Of a DNA stretch of 64,000 nucleotides, positions 1 through 10,592 are shown one piece after another; within the stretch, counting starts at the first letter, position 1; every line of letters starts with the position of its first letter. Source of the DNA: Odiellus spinosus (taxonomy: Eukaryota > Arthropoda > Arachnida > Opiliones > Phalangiidae); contig OY987234.1 in the NCBI GenBank assembly GCA_963920705.1, forward strand, positions 4,185,351 through 4,249,350, given 5' to 3'. A program made the translations under genes and the position numbers. The notes beneath the pieces were generated by a model. It saw only the letters and a program-made list of their open reading frames with translations, was not told the origin of the DNA and did not search any database.

Positions 1-240
1 CGTGTGTCACTTAGTTACGAGATCTTTTTTGCTAGAATAGTATTGCGCTTCTCCACCCAATAAATTATCGTGAAGTTCAACGTTCTAAGAATTAGCGTAA
101 TTTCAAATTTCGATTGGTAAGAGAAATAGTTTATAACTTAGTAATGCTTATAAATGGATGATATACAAGAATTTTTAAAGATGAGTAATTCATAATGTGA
201 AAAATTTTATACATTAGAGTATTGATTTCATCTTGAAATT

Positions 241-290
241 TTAAAGGGAGACTTCGAGCTAAAAATGGAATAGTTTTTGAAATTATTCTA
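241..290. mobile_element. Fragment of TTAA-flanked MITE, family B
   Basis: The stretch starts TTAAAGGGAGACTTCGAGC and continues GCTAAAAATGGAATAG. It matches the outer end of the complete family B element at 12178-12590. Only about 50 bp is recognisable, and the minisatellite region starts shortly after. Read as a decayed or truncated copy of a non-autonomous DNA transposon. Confidence 0.55.
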
Positions 291-330
291 AAGTTTGATT
301 AAGTTTGAATGTTTAGTTAAGTATAAATTC

Positions 331-520
331 GGTGTAATACCTTGTATTATAAATTTAATAGGTGTAATACCTTGTATTATATGTGTAATATCTCGTATTA
401 TAGGTGGAATATCTTTTATTATAGGTGTAAAACCTTGTATTTTAGGTGTCGTACCTTGTGTTATAGGTAGTATACCTTGTAATAGGATAATACCATTAAA
501 TACGCGTAAAACCATGAAAT
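331..520. repeat. 20-bp minisatellite, diverged
   Basis: About nine degenerate tandem units of roughly 20 bp based on GGTGTAATACCTTGTATTAT. It grades into the 19-bp minisatellite to its right, with which it shares the CCTTGTA core, so the two probably have a common origin. Short frames on both strands come only from the repeat period. Confidence 0.85.
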
Positions 521-806
521 ACGCGTAAAGCCTTGTATTACGCGTAAAGCCTTGTATTACGCGTAAAGCCTTGTATTACGCGTAAAACTTTGTAATACGC
601 GTAAAACCTTGTAATACGCGTAAAACCTTGTAATATGCGTAAAACCTTGTAATACGCGTAAAACCTTGTAATATGCGAAAAACCTTGTAATACGCGTAAA
701 ACCTTGTAATACGCGTAAAACCTTGTAATACGCGAAAAACCTTGTAATACGCGAAAAACCTTGTAATACGCGTAAAACCTTGTAATACGCGTAATAACTT
801 TTAATA
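519..806. repeat. 19-bp minisatellite
   Basis: About fifteen tandem units of TACGCGTAAAACCTTGTAA, most differing by one or two bases. This part is more homogeneous than the 20-bp block to its left. Each unit contains a CGCG. Confidence 0.9.
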
Positions 807-871
807 CTCCAGTACCTTGTAATAGCTGGTAGTACTGTATACTATTGTGCAATTCCTTGTAGTATTTGTAT

Positions 872-1080
872 TACGGTGTAAAACCTGTAATTTGTAATAC
901 GGTGTAAAACCTGTAATTTGTTGTAATACGGTGTAAAACCTGTAATTTGTTGTAATACGGTGTAAAACCTGTAATTCATTGTAATATGGTGTAAAACCTG
1001 TAATCCATTGTAATAAGGTGTAAAACCTGTAATTGTAATACGATCTAAAACCTATAATTCATTGTAATAAGATGTAATAA
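872..1080. repeat. 26-30 bp minisatellite
   Basis: Seven or eight tandem units based on TACGGTGTAAAACCTGTAAT followed by a short TTGTTGTAA-type linker of variable length. The GTAAAACCT core links it to the 19-bp block upstream. Divergence increases rightward. Confidence 0.85.
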
Positions 1081-1623
1081 TACGCTCCGATGTAATAAGC
1101 TCCAATTCTTTGCAATACCGTGTAATATGCTATTGGTAATACGTTAAATTTCGTGGTAGTTACCCCTCCGCTATTGCCTAGAGAGTGGAAATACAGTTCA
1201 CCTTCTTTAACAGCGGACCAAACAGCTTAGTGAGCTAAGTCTAAACTCTAAATGTTCCATTTAATAAGAGGTCATGTATTCATTATTGAATTTATTATAG
1301 AATCAAGTACTTTCGGTGGCGTAGCGTATCCCTAAATCAGGGTACCAGCTCGCGCATTCCCTTTCCCATCCATACCTCGTTAATCATTTTTGTCAGATTT
1401 GGAACCCCTTAGCCAATTCCAACTTCTACCGCTGCACGCTACCAGCTATGTTGCACCGCCGCCCTGGTCATTACGATGACGAACTCTCTATGTTAAAAGA
1501 GTGGTGCTTTTTTCCGTGATTTTCTATTCAACCCTCAATACACTTTGACGCGATTTTACTATGGGAATTTGGACAAGCTGTTAATAATAAATGTTAGGTT
1601 TCACCCGAAGGGTCATACATTCC
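1081..1623. other. No gene seen
   Basis: Non-repetitive sequence of mixed composition between a minisatellite and a poly-A run. No long reading frame, tRNA or clear transposon end was found. Confidence 0.5.
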
Positions 1624-1650
1624 AAAAAAAAAAAAAAAAAAAAAAAAAAA
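1624..1650 (+). repeat. Poly-A run, 27 A
   Basis: An uninterrupted run of 27 A. It could be the tail of a retroposed sequence, but I recognise no SINE or LINE body upstream and no target-site duplication. Confidence 0.85.
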
Positions 1651-1990
1651 CTTACGAGATTTCGTGATTTCATAGTTTCGCCAAAGATTACCCGATTTAG
1701 TCTGAGATTACGTAATTTCGGGATTTCCTTTAAGATTTTGAAATTTTCATGATTTCTTAGAAGATTTTGAAATTTTCATGATTTCTTTTGATTTCATAAT
1801 TTCTCTTCAAAGATTTCGAGATTTATTCAGAGATTTCGTGATTACTCCTAAGATTTTCGTGATTACTCCTAAGATTTTCGTGATTTATTCAGATATTTCA
1901 TCAGATATTTCGTGATTTCTTCAAAAATTTAATGAATTTGTGTGAAAGATTTCGTGATTTCACCAACAATTTCGTGATTTTGCGTGATGA
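1651..1990. repeat. Degenerate GATTTCGTGATTTC repeat tract
   Basis: Many imperfect copies of AGATTTCGTGATTTC with variants such as AGATTTTGAAATTTTCATG. Spacing is irregular, roughly 15-30 bp, so this is an old decayed minisatellite. Confidence 0.75.
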
Positions 1991-1997
1991 CTGTAAA

Positions 1998-2162
1998 TAA
2001 TTAGCATCGTTAAAGTGCGCTTCTTCGATTGAATTGGATTTAAATTTCTGTTAATTGGCATCGTTGAAGTTTGATACTTCGGTCGCATGGGTTTAAATTT
2101 TTGTTAATTGGGATTTTTATGTTTGGTATTTCTATCAAATGGGATTTTAAATTTCTGTTCGA
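1998..2162. repeat. Three diverged ~54-bp tandem units
   Basis: Three successive units each begin near TTAATTGG or TTAGCATCG and end with TTTAAATTT(C/T)TGTTAA. The first two share GCATCGTT(A/G)AAG. Divergence is high. Confidence 0.6.
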
Positions 2163-2230
2163 TAGTTGGGACTAATTTGTATTTTTTTCATGTCGATCGA
2201 ATGAGATTCTGTCGAATGGGACATGAACAA

Positions 2231-2808
2231 CTACAATTTTTATGTTCCTTGTAATTTATTACGTTAAATATTCGTGACACATTCGTGTCAAGAGAAGCCT
2301 AGGGGCTGCCATTTCATAGCGTTCCCGTTTTTAACGCAATATACACGAGTAGTTTCTCCATAAACCAGTGTAGCTCTTTTCAAACGAGCCTGCAACTTCG
2401 CTCCCCATTTGCCTTCTTCTCACTTGGCTAAATCAATAAGGACGATTCATAGGCCGACGGAATGTTCCGGCTAGTTTTTGAATTGATCTCTATTACAGCA
2501 TCCCCGTCTCGTCCGTAGAGCCTATATGTACCGAGCTAAATATACTCATATTTCCTTCATCAAATCATCCTTTTCTCTTCCGCTCTCATCCCGCGCTCTT
2601 TCGCGCCGATTCCTCATTACTTAAGTGCGGAAAAGGCTTAACTACAAATATCAACTTTTCGCAAAAACGCATTTGGGATATAAGTTTAATTTAAATTATT
2701 TCTCTCTCTTACATTCTATAATGGAATTAAAGCTCGAAAACCAATAAAGGATGACTAAGGTAATACAATTGAGTTTCCTTCTAAAGGCGCGTTTTGAAAT
2801 CAATATGT
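2231..2808. other. No gene seen
   Basis: AT-rich sequence with a pyrimidine-rich stretch near 2560-2600. No gene, tRNA or transposon end that I can support. Confidence 0.45.
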
Positions 2809-2877
2809 TTTGGGCCAAAAAAGTAACTTTTTCGCCATAACTAAGGTAAATTTCTATAGTTACTTTTTTGGCCCAAA
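2809..2877. repeat. Perfect 20-bp inverted repeat (hairpin)
   Basis: TTTGGGCCAAAAAAGTAACT at 2809-2828 is the exact reverse complement of 2858-2877, with a 29-bp spacer. Likely a foldback element or part of one. Confidence 0.85.
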
Positions 2878-2929
2878 TCTTGAATGAAAACGGGGCTTAA
2901 TTAAAATATAAGACATGAAACGGAAGCGT

Positions 2930-3316
2930 GGGAGAATGCAATAAAACTACAAGTGATTTTTTTATCGATAACTTATCGTTTAATAGGCCTAATCCATCAG
3001 TAAAAAAAATTGCAAACAAATATTAAACTAGAAATAAATTTAAACCCTACCCCGAAAAATAGGCTTAGATGGAGATCCTTGATTTCTTCAAATTGATGAG
3101 TCAACAAAGACCTGTCGTAAAGGCGAGATCTCAAAAGAATTCTATTGGTCGCTAACTCATCAATGCGAATAAATTCAGTATCTCAATGCCAATCCAACTA
3201 AGCCTATTTTCAGGGTAAGTTTAATATTTGTTTGTAAATTTTCATTACTAGTGAATTAGGCCTATTTAAACGATAAGGGATCGATAAAAAATCACTTGTT
3301 AGTTTGCATTCTACCT
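2930..3316. mobile_element. TTAA-type MITE, family A, copy 1
   Basis: The left end GGGAGAATGCAA is followed by ACAAGTGATTTTTTTATCG and TAGGCCTAATCCA. The right end carries their reverse complements (TTAGGCCTATTTAAACGATAA, AATCACTTGTTAG). It has the same architecture as the complete copy at 10159-10592, including the TAAACTAGAAATAAATTTAAA block and paired AGGCTTAG/CTAAGCCT internal sites. The outermost bases and the TTAA duplication are eroded. Non-coding. Confidence 0.8.
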
Positions 3317-3690
3317 TCACTGCGTAAATGATTTGGTTAAACTTGTAAAGTATAAATATTATTTAACTCCATTTTAATTAAAGGAACATTTCAGTTACAT
3401 CAGTGATTTGTAAATGGGTTAGATTCTTCTTCCTCTTCAAAATATCGACGTCAACCCATAATCCATCATCCGGCTACAAATTTCTTCGATAAAAATCATT
3501 TGTTTTTTAGGTTGCATTCGTTTTTTCATGAGTACAATGATTTGGTAAAACTTGTAAAATCTAAATAGTATTTAACTCAATTTTAAGGAACATTTCAGTT
3601 GCAGTGATTTGTAACTGGGATAGTTCCTTCCCTCTTCTCCTCAAAAACTCGCCATCATCCCGTAGTCCAACATCCGGTAACAAACTTCTC
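3288..3690. repeat. Diverged tandem duplication, ~210-bp offset
   Basis: The segment with ATGATTTGGTTAAACTTGTA, AAGGAACATTTCAGTT and CATCATCCGG(C)TA recurs about 210 bp downstream in the same order. Both copies begin with a family A MITE right-end-like sequence (AATCA(C/T)TTGTT), so the duplication included the MITE end. Confidence 0.75.
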
Positions 3691-4103
3691 CCGTCTGTAC
3701 CAAAATGTACGGGTGATTAGTCATCGTGCGGCTTCCTCCCTTATCTTTCTGCCGTTAGGTATATACCCGGGAGCTACGGGATGAACCGCTTTTGCGCGAA
3801 CTTGCTTTTATTCTATCAGATCGTTCCCCGCCTCGCCTGTTCTCCTATGATTCTATTGTATATAAGCTAGTGACTAGGCTTCTAAAGGAAAGATGAAATT
3901 CGAAAAAATATATGGTCCGCAGGGGCCCGAAATTATAGCTTCGTGTGCTTAATGCATGCCGGCATTTCACAAAATATCCGAACTAATCTAACCCAATCCA
4001 ACCTGTTAACTTGTTAGAAAAAAAGTAAATAAGCATTAATAACTAAACAATCAGCGAAATAATATAATTACCACTCAATTAATTTTTCTCTTGCGAACAA
4101 TTG
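3691..4103. other. No gene seen
   Basis: Mixed-composition sequence with a small palindromic stretch near 3768 (CCCGGGAGCTACGGG). No supported gene. Confidence 0.45.
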
Positions 4104-4645
4104 ACTAAAAATATTAAGTTATCTCTAGCGAACTATAAATTCTCTCTGGCGAATTCTAAATGCTCTCTGCCGAACTCGAAATTCTATCTGCGAACTATAA
4201 ATTCTATCTGGCGAACTATAAAATCACTCTATCGAATTTTAATTCCTCTCTACCGAACTCAAATTCTATCTGTCGAGCTCTAAATTCTCTCTGGCAAAAT
4301 CTAAATTCTCTCTGGTGAAATCTAAATGCTCTCTGGCGAAAGCTAAAATTCTTTCTGGCGAATACTAAATTCTCTGCCGAACGCTAAGTTCTCTCTGGCG
4401 AACTATAAATTCTCTTTGGCGAACTCTAAATTCTCTCTGTCGAATTCTAAATGCTCTCTGGTGAGCTCAAAATTCTCACTGGCGAACTCTAAATTCTCTC
4501 TGGCGAACTATAAATTCTCTCTGTCGAATTCTAAATGCTCTCTGGCGAGCTCAAAATTCTCACTGGCGAACTCTAAATTCTCTCTGGCGAACTATAAATT
4601 CTCTCTGGCGAAAGATTAAATTATCGGTGGTGAACGCTAAAATTC
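4104..4645. repeat. 19-bp minisatellite (CTCTCTGGCGAA)
   Basis: About 28 tandem units of AAATTCTCTCTGGCGAACT with one- or two-base changes. Two adjacent ~95-bp groups (near 4416-4510 and 4511-4605) are nearly identical, showing higher-order duplication. A serine-rich repetitive reading frame here is a product of the repeat, not a gene. Confidence 0.92.
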
Positions 4646-4908
4646 TCTCTAACATAATCTAACCCAAACTAACCAAACAAAACCCTTGTTAATTGCAACA
4701 ATTTTTCCGGGTACCAACGTTTTAACACTGATGTCAACCAACTTGGAACAGTGCGGTTGGTTAGAGTTTTTGAGTTGTTTGTTAAGCCATATTTACCTTT
4801 TTTCTTTTTAATGTATGATATTTTTAGAACGTAAGTTATGCTTACGATCATCGCTTCCTTCTCACTTTAGGGAAAATTGGCATTTATTTTACCGCGCATG
4901 TGTTTTAG

Positions 4909-4929
4909 AAAAAAAAAAAAAAAAAAAAA
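4909..4929 (+). repeat. Poly-A run, 21 A
   Basis: An uninterrupted run of 21 A. No recognisable retroposon body precedes it. Confidence 0.8.
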
Positions 4930-5234
4930 GGATCGTGTTTATTCATCACCTAGGAATAGAGAGAAGAATTGAAAGAATGACTGTCCTATTGGTTCTCGCT
5001 TTGAAGTTTTGCTGTAAAAGAGTAACGAGTATAGTTTCACAGATTTTTTCCTTTTTCTCTCCTCTTCCGAGCAACTGGGAGCGAGTGAAAGTGCACGGAT
5101 GAAAAGAAAAATCATCGTAGACGCTCTGGGGAGAATATGATGCCCGCGCAGGGAATGAATCAGTGCGTTCCGTATGCTTTTTTCCTTTAAAGGCAGTATG
5201 AAGAAGAAACCCTAACCAAAAATTAAGTTGTAAA

Positions 5235-5850
5235 CTGGAAAGCGATCATTTGCTTGAGCAACCACAGAGCGACCACTTAGTTGCGCAACGAAAGAGCGAC
5301 CAATTGGTTGCTCAACGAAAGAGCGACTAAATGGTTGCGCAATGAAAGAGAGATCAATTGGATGAGCAACCAAAGAGCGACCAATTGCATGAGCAACCAA
5401 AGAGCAACCAATGGGATAAGCATCCAAAGAGCGACCAATTTATTGTGCAACCAAAGAGCAACTAGTTGGTTGAAGACTAAAGAAAGAGCAAAGGTTGAGA
5501 AACGTAAGAGCAAGCTATTGGTTGAGCAACGTAAGAGCGACCAATTGGTTGTGGAACGTAAGAGCGACCAATTGGTTGAGCAAAGAAAGAGCGACCAATG
5601 GATTGCGCAACGGACAAGCGACAAATTGATTGAGCAATGGACAAGACACTAATTCTATGCACAACGAAAGAGCGACCAATTAGTTGCGCAATGAAAGAGA
5701 GACCAATTGGTTGCCCAACGAAAGAGCGACCAATTGCTTGCGCAACGAAGAGCGATCAATGATTGCGCAACGAAAGAGCCACTAATGATTTCGCAACGGA
5801 AGAGCAACCAATTGGTTGTGAAACAAAACATAGAGCAATTGGTTGCGCAA
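5235..5850. repeat. 27-bp minisatellite (GAGCGACCAATTGGTTGC)
   Basis: About 22 tandem units of GAGCGACCAATTGGTTGC plus GCAACGAAA-type sequence, period 27 with a few indels. The period is a multiple of three, so open frames up to 123 codons appear on both strands. Several strands and frames are open over the same bases and translate to a simple peptide repeat, so I do not call a gene. Confidence 0.92.
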
Positions 5851-6861
5851 AATTCTTTCTCCGCTTTTTTCTGTTGCGAAGATGAGGCAAAAGATCATGC
5901 AACGTCATCATCTAACGTCCTAGCGTAAAGTTAAAATCCTTTGATTTTTCACTTCTTCCACCCTTTAAAACGATGGGCCCTATTCTTCTATTCACACGCG
6001 GGCGCGAGCAATTTTCTTCTCCTTTTTTCCCGACCGCACGCTTGATTCGAGGAGAAAAAATAACATTGGGGCTCAAATTCGTTGAATATTTATTTATCTT
6101 CTATAGTGATAGCACTCTGATCATAGCTATTCTCCCGAGACGATGATAGTGATGAGGGAGTGATCTATCCTCCAGAGATTTAAAGGATATACGTCAAATA
6201 TCGTCATCCACTACTAAATATCTTACGGTTTTGGTTGAAGGATATAGGCCTATTTATGCCGATTATATCCGAGAATGGCAGGTAACAGGAATTCAAAGAA
6301 TATTGCCTTTAATATTGAAAAAAAAATATATATATATGGGCCTAACCATTCAATTTTAAGTTTTATTAAAAAAAATTATATCTGTTCATTTCAGGATGTA
6401 ATTTAATATCTGCCCATGATTTCTTAGTAATATCTGTCACAAATAGCCTTCCTTCCTAGTGGGACAGCCCAACTGGATTTTTAAAATTTAAAAAGCTAGA
6501 GTTCTCAGCTAACTATACTATCGGATTTCGAATTTTCACTTTTCATAGCGTTACATAATTTTCATTATAATACCGCCAGAAGCTTATTAAACCATCCTTT
6601 GCAGTCAATTAATCTAATTTTTCAACTCTCTGATAGGTGAATTTTCCTCTTTTACTAGCTCATAGGAGAACTACTTCATACCCCATCTCCCCATGGAAAA
6701 CTGGAAATTCTCTCTCTCTTTTCTGGGGGAGGGGCTTCTAGACATATTGGATACTTAAGATTTATTCCCAGACAATCCTGTATATAAGAAAGATCCCGAA
6801 CTCTAGCGGTCCCATGCATGCCCCATGTTTCAATACAAGGCGAATTTACGTGACTCTTTAA
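5851..6861. other. No gene seen
   Basis: AT-rich sequence with a short A/TA tract near 6319-6338 and a CT-rich tract near 6710-6725. No reading frame, tRNA or repeat that I can support. Confidence 0.45.
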
Positions 6862-7125
6862 AGGGAGAATGCAACCTAATTACAAGTGATTTTTTTATAG
6901 ATTCCTTATCGTTTAAACTAGAAATAAAAAAACTTACATGGAAAAAACTGAATGGCCTCCATGTAAGGTCTAGCGACCAATGAGCAAAGGCCCGTCTTTC
7001 ACACGAGATCTCCACGAGACTTAAAATCGCGCTCTATTGGTCGCTAGACATTACACGCGAGGAAATCAGTATCTCCATTTCGTCTTTTCCGGATAAGTTT
7101 TAAAATTATTTCTAGTTTAATAGAA
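6862..7125. mobile_element. TTAA-type MITE, family A, copy 2, right end truncated
   Basis: TTAA at 6858-6861 precedes AGGGAGAATGCAACCTAATT and ACAAGTGATTTTTTTAT, the family A left terminus. The internal palindromic arms TCTAGCGACCAATGAGC and ATTGGTCGCTAGAC are present. Similarity stops near TTTCTAGTTTAATAG, so the right terminal repeat is missing. No coding capacity. Confidence 0.82.
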
Positions 7126-8400
7126 AGTCATAGTATCCACTTTTTACGGAATCGAATGAAATAAACCTTGGCCAAGGAACTCTACCCACAAATATTTTGT
7201 CCATATAGGGTTACTTTTGGCGTGACAGTCAAACCGAAACTCCCGCTTCAAAAATATCTACCGTTAGGAGGCGTACTAATCGTAATTTTGCAGCCTTACC
7301 CCATCAGACACGGGTAAAGAAACCACGATAATAATAGACTTTAAGGAAGGATTTCATAGGCTTCTGATATCATCATTGCAGTTTGAAAATAATGGAAAGG
7401 GTCGGCCTCTCTCCCAACTTCCGACAAATGTTTGAAGTTTCAATTAAAAAAGGCTCGATTTTAACCAAAACCGAGATAAAATCGTAAAAGCGGATCCTAA
7501 TGGGAGTCGAAGTTGAAAATTGAGGCTGGAAACGGAGAACGGATAAAAAGGGTGGGTTGAATCCAACAGTCACCGTCGAATAAGATTGGGGTTTTCTCTA
7601 CTATTTTGCGGCTAGCTCCCACAAACTCCATATACATGTATAAAAAGATAACTAGAAGAGAAAGGGTAGATAACTGGAGCTAAGTTTTTCTTATCTTAAG
7701 CTAAAATCTCCCAACGCGGTTATTTCGTTTTGTAAGCCTTGTACTGCTATTGGATTTAATCGAGCCGCGGCAGATGGCTTGTACAGTTTTGAAGCCCACC
7801 GTATGAGCGATAAGGGAAACGCCACTTAATCACGTCAATAGTCATTGGATTTTGGACGCCCGCATTACGAAACGGTAAATAATAATGAGGAGGAAATGAG
7901 ATACACTAGGCGGGTAATTGTATACTCAAAATTAAAGGGAAGTGGGAAAAATACGCGTGTTATAGATAGGGCTTGGAAGTTTGAATAAATTATTTTCTAA
8001 TATTGCGATTATTTAAATTTACCGTTTTATCATTTATCTTTAAATCTAGAAAAAAACACACCGTTTTAACCAACGGTTAATTGTTAAAAAAGAAAGTATG
8101 TTTTTGGTCAAACGTTTATCCATTGGACAAAGACGAGAAGATTGAACGAAAATTTCACTTCGAATAATTTTGACCAATACGATGGCGGTCATCTATTATT
8201 TGGACTAAAGGTGAAAATATTATTTCGGAAAGTTCTGAAAAATTCCGGAAAGCTCTCAAAAATTTCGTAGAATTCTGGAAAATACTAGAACATTCTGGAA
8301 ACTTAATTTAAAAAAAAATATTTTCTGTTTAAATAATGAATTTTCAGCTCTATGTCCCGTCATTTTCCGCGGGGTTTTGCTAGTGGAAAAATATTAGTAT
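7126..8400. other. No gene seen
   Basis: Unique-looking AT-rich sequence. Around 8225-8300 short TTCTGGAAA/TTCCGGAAA motifs recur (heat-shock-element-like pentamers), probably a degenerate repeat. No gene supported. Confidence 0.4.
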
Positions 8401-8401
8401 A

Positions 8402-8905
8402 TTGGAAGTTGTAGAAAATACTGCCACTTCGCCTAAATTATGCTATGCACAACTCGTTGGCCCACGTCACGTGTGTGGATGGAAGAGAAACTTGCAGGGG
8501 CAGCGCGCCATTGGGTTACACTCTTTACGCGCCGATCTGTTAAGAGATGTAGCTATCGTAGCTCCCACTCTGAGCCTATTCTGATTGGCTAAGCTATGAC
8601 GAGAGAGACAAACTAGGCGGTAACCCCGCCCCTCATGCTTCGAGACTTGACGCGTTTCGCATAGCAACGGCTGCAATACGTGGATAGGTACGAGAGCGAG
8701 CTAGAGTGAGGCGCAGGCGCGCCAGCTATAGTGATAATTCATCATTATATTTGTACCCCAATGGCGTAGCCTCTGGAAGTTGGTTTATGAGTATGGAAAT
8801 TTCGAATTCGTCAATTGGAAGCTGTAAAAACAACTGGCACTTCGCCTAAATTATGCTTTACAACTCGTTGGCCCGTGTGTGTGGATTGGAGAAAGGTATA
8901 GTTGC
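8402..8905. repeat. Dispersed direct repeat, two ~85-bp copies
   Basis: TTGGAAG(T/C)TGTA, then CACTTCGCCTAAATTATGCT, then CAACTCGTTGGCCC and GTGTGTGGAT occur in the same order at about 8402-8485 and 8816-8893. The region between is unusually GC-rich for this window. Either a local duplication or two ends of an unrecognised element. Confidence 0.75.
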
Positions 8906-9202
8906 CATAGAGCTTTCTCGGTCTCTCACTGATAAGATCCCAAAAATTATCCTCTGAGTCACATCCCAGCTTTCGCTCCTAATCTCGGCGTACTATGTTA
9001 CTTCTCTCTCTAAGCCTGGGTAAAGTTTCTTCGATCTCAATATCCCTACGGTCTGGGTATATTTCCGATGCTTGAACAGCCCACTCTCGCTACCTAGGTA
9101 GTGCGTTCGAAAAATAGTCTTTTCTTCCCCTCGAAGCGTATCGTTGTCCCGGTTGCGATTCAACGTGACTAAGACAATATAACTAAGCACTGGTTAACTC
9201 TT
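8906..9202. other. No gene seen
   Basis: Mixed-composition sequence. No repeat end or gene that I can support. Confidence 0.4.
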
Positions 9203-9382
9203 AAGGCCCATTTACAAAAGAGTGGAAAGCTGAAGCGTAATCTGATTCATGGAGCAATAACAACAAGAGGCATAGGTCCATACATCGTTTAAAAATGAGA
9301 TTTTGGAACCTATGCCTCCTCTTGTTATTGTTCCATGCATCGGCTTACGCTTAAGCTTGCCGCTCTTTTGTAAACGGGCCTT
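9203..9382. mobile_element. Foldback element, ~180 bp
   Basis: The left arm AGGCCCATTTACAAAAGAG pairs with the right arm CTCTTTTGTAAACGGGCCT. Inner arms AACAACAAGAGGCATAGGT and ACCTATGCC(TCC)TCTTGTTATTG also pair. Nearly the whole element folds into one hairpin. TTA lies on both sides and may be the target duplication. Non-coding MITE-like element. Confidence 0.8.
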
Positions 9383-9742
9383 TACGAATACTGATAATGT
9401 AAGCTTTAATATAAAGGTTATTTAAGAAAGAAAAATCTTAAAAAAAAAAAATCTTGGATATAGATTATTTTTTTAACTTTATTAAATAAAGGTTTGAAAT
9501 ATGAAATATAGGTTCGGAATTTGACATAAATTATTTACAAAATTTGCGATTAATTTCTTAGGGCTAAATATGGAACAGGTTTGAATTTATTTTCGGAAAC
9601 GTATTCCAGAATGTTTTCGGAATTTTTAAACACGTTTTTGGTGTTTAAATTAATTTCTGAAGTTTGGTAAAATTTCAAAAAATTTAATTTAAATTTGGGT
9701 CAATCAATTTATTTCAGCCTTCAACAGCGCTTGAAACGTTTT

Positions 9743-9801
9743 AACATTAAAAGAATAGGCCGGCATTTTATGGCCAAACGCCGGCCTATTCTTTTAATGT
9801 T
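9743..9801. repeat. Perfect 22-bp hairpin inside the large element
   Basis: AACATTAAAAGAATAGGCCG extended by GC is exactly complementary to 9780-9801, around a 15-bp loop. Perfect arms inside an otherwise decayed element suggest recent conversion or constraint. Confidence 0.88.
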
Positions 9802-10158
9802 AGAAGAAATTACAAACGCTGTTAAAGTACACATGCAACATCACTCAATTCGAGCCTCGTCTAATTGTTCTCGCAATTCCTTTTCAAGAATTGAAACAAA
9901 ATACACTCGCATGACGTAAGTTTTACGATTGAATTTACTCTCGCTATAGAAAATAACGCTAAAAAGTCCGTTTTGATTCGTGGCTCCTGGTAAAAGTTTA
10001 AACGAAAATGTTTCGCGATATTTTTTATTACTATTAACTAGATCTTATATTATAATATTATCTAACATCTATGGTGTTAAAACAATAATGGCTGAAATAC
10101 AGCCCTACACGATGAACATGTACAATCGAAAATTGGGATAACTGACACTTTTAGTTAA

Positions 10159-10592
10159 AGGGAGAATGCAACCTAATTACAAGTGATGTTTTATCGATTC
10201 TTTATCGTTTAAATAGGCCTAATCCACCGATAAAAAGTTTACAATACAAATATTAAACTAGAAATAAATTTAAAACTTACCCTGAAAATAGGCTTAGCGG
10301 GATTCATGGAGATCCTGAATCGCGTCCGTGTAAGGTCTAGCGACCAATGAGCAAATGCCCGTCGTTCACGCGAGATCTCCACGAAACTTTCGTCGCGCGC
10401 GATTGGTCGCTAGACCTCACACGCGAGGAAATCAGGAGCTCCATGAATCCCACTAAGCCTATTTTCAGGGTAAGTTTTAAATTTATTTCTAGTTTAATAT
10501 TTGTTTGTAAATTTTTTAAATAGTGGATTAGGCCTATTTAAACAATAAGGAATGGATAAAAAAATCACTTGTTGTTAGGTTGCATGCTCCCT
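10159..10592. mobile_element. TTAA-type MITE, family A, complete copy
   Basis: It is flanked by TTAA at 10155-10158 and 10593-10596. The left terminus AGGGAGAATGCAACCTAA is mirrored by GTTAGGTTGCATGCTCCCT. Inner arms AGGCCTAATCCAC/GTGGATTAGGCCT, TAAACTAGAAATAAATTTAA and its complement, and TCTAGCGACCAATGAG/ATTGGTCGCTAGA extend the foldback over most of its 434 bp. TTAA target sites are typical of piggyBac and Kolobok transposons; which one is inference. It has no reading frame of note and would need a transposase in trans. Confidence 0.88.

Noticed and set aside
538-852. 104-codon minus-strand frame (TRITRFYAYYKV type)
   Set aside because: Translation of the 19-bp minisatellite.
4416-4619. 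Serine-rich 67-codon frame
   Set aside because: Product of the 19-bp minisatellite, with no sign of coding constraint.
5281-5652. 123-codon frame with a repeated peptide
   Set aside because: Created by the 27-bp minisatellite; the opposite strand is also open over the same bases, and no start context or domain is visible.
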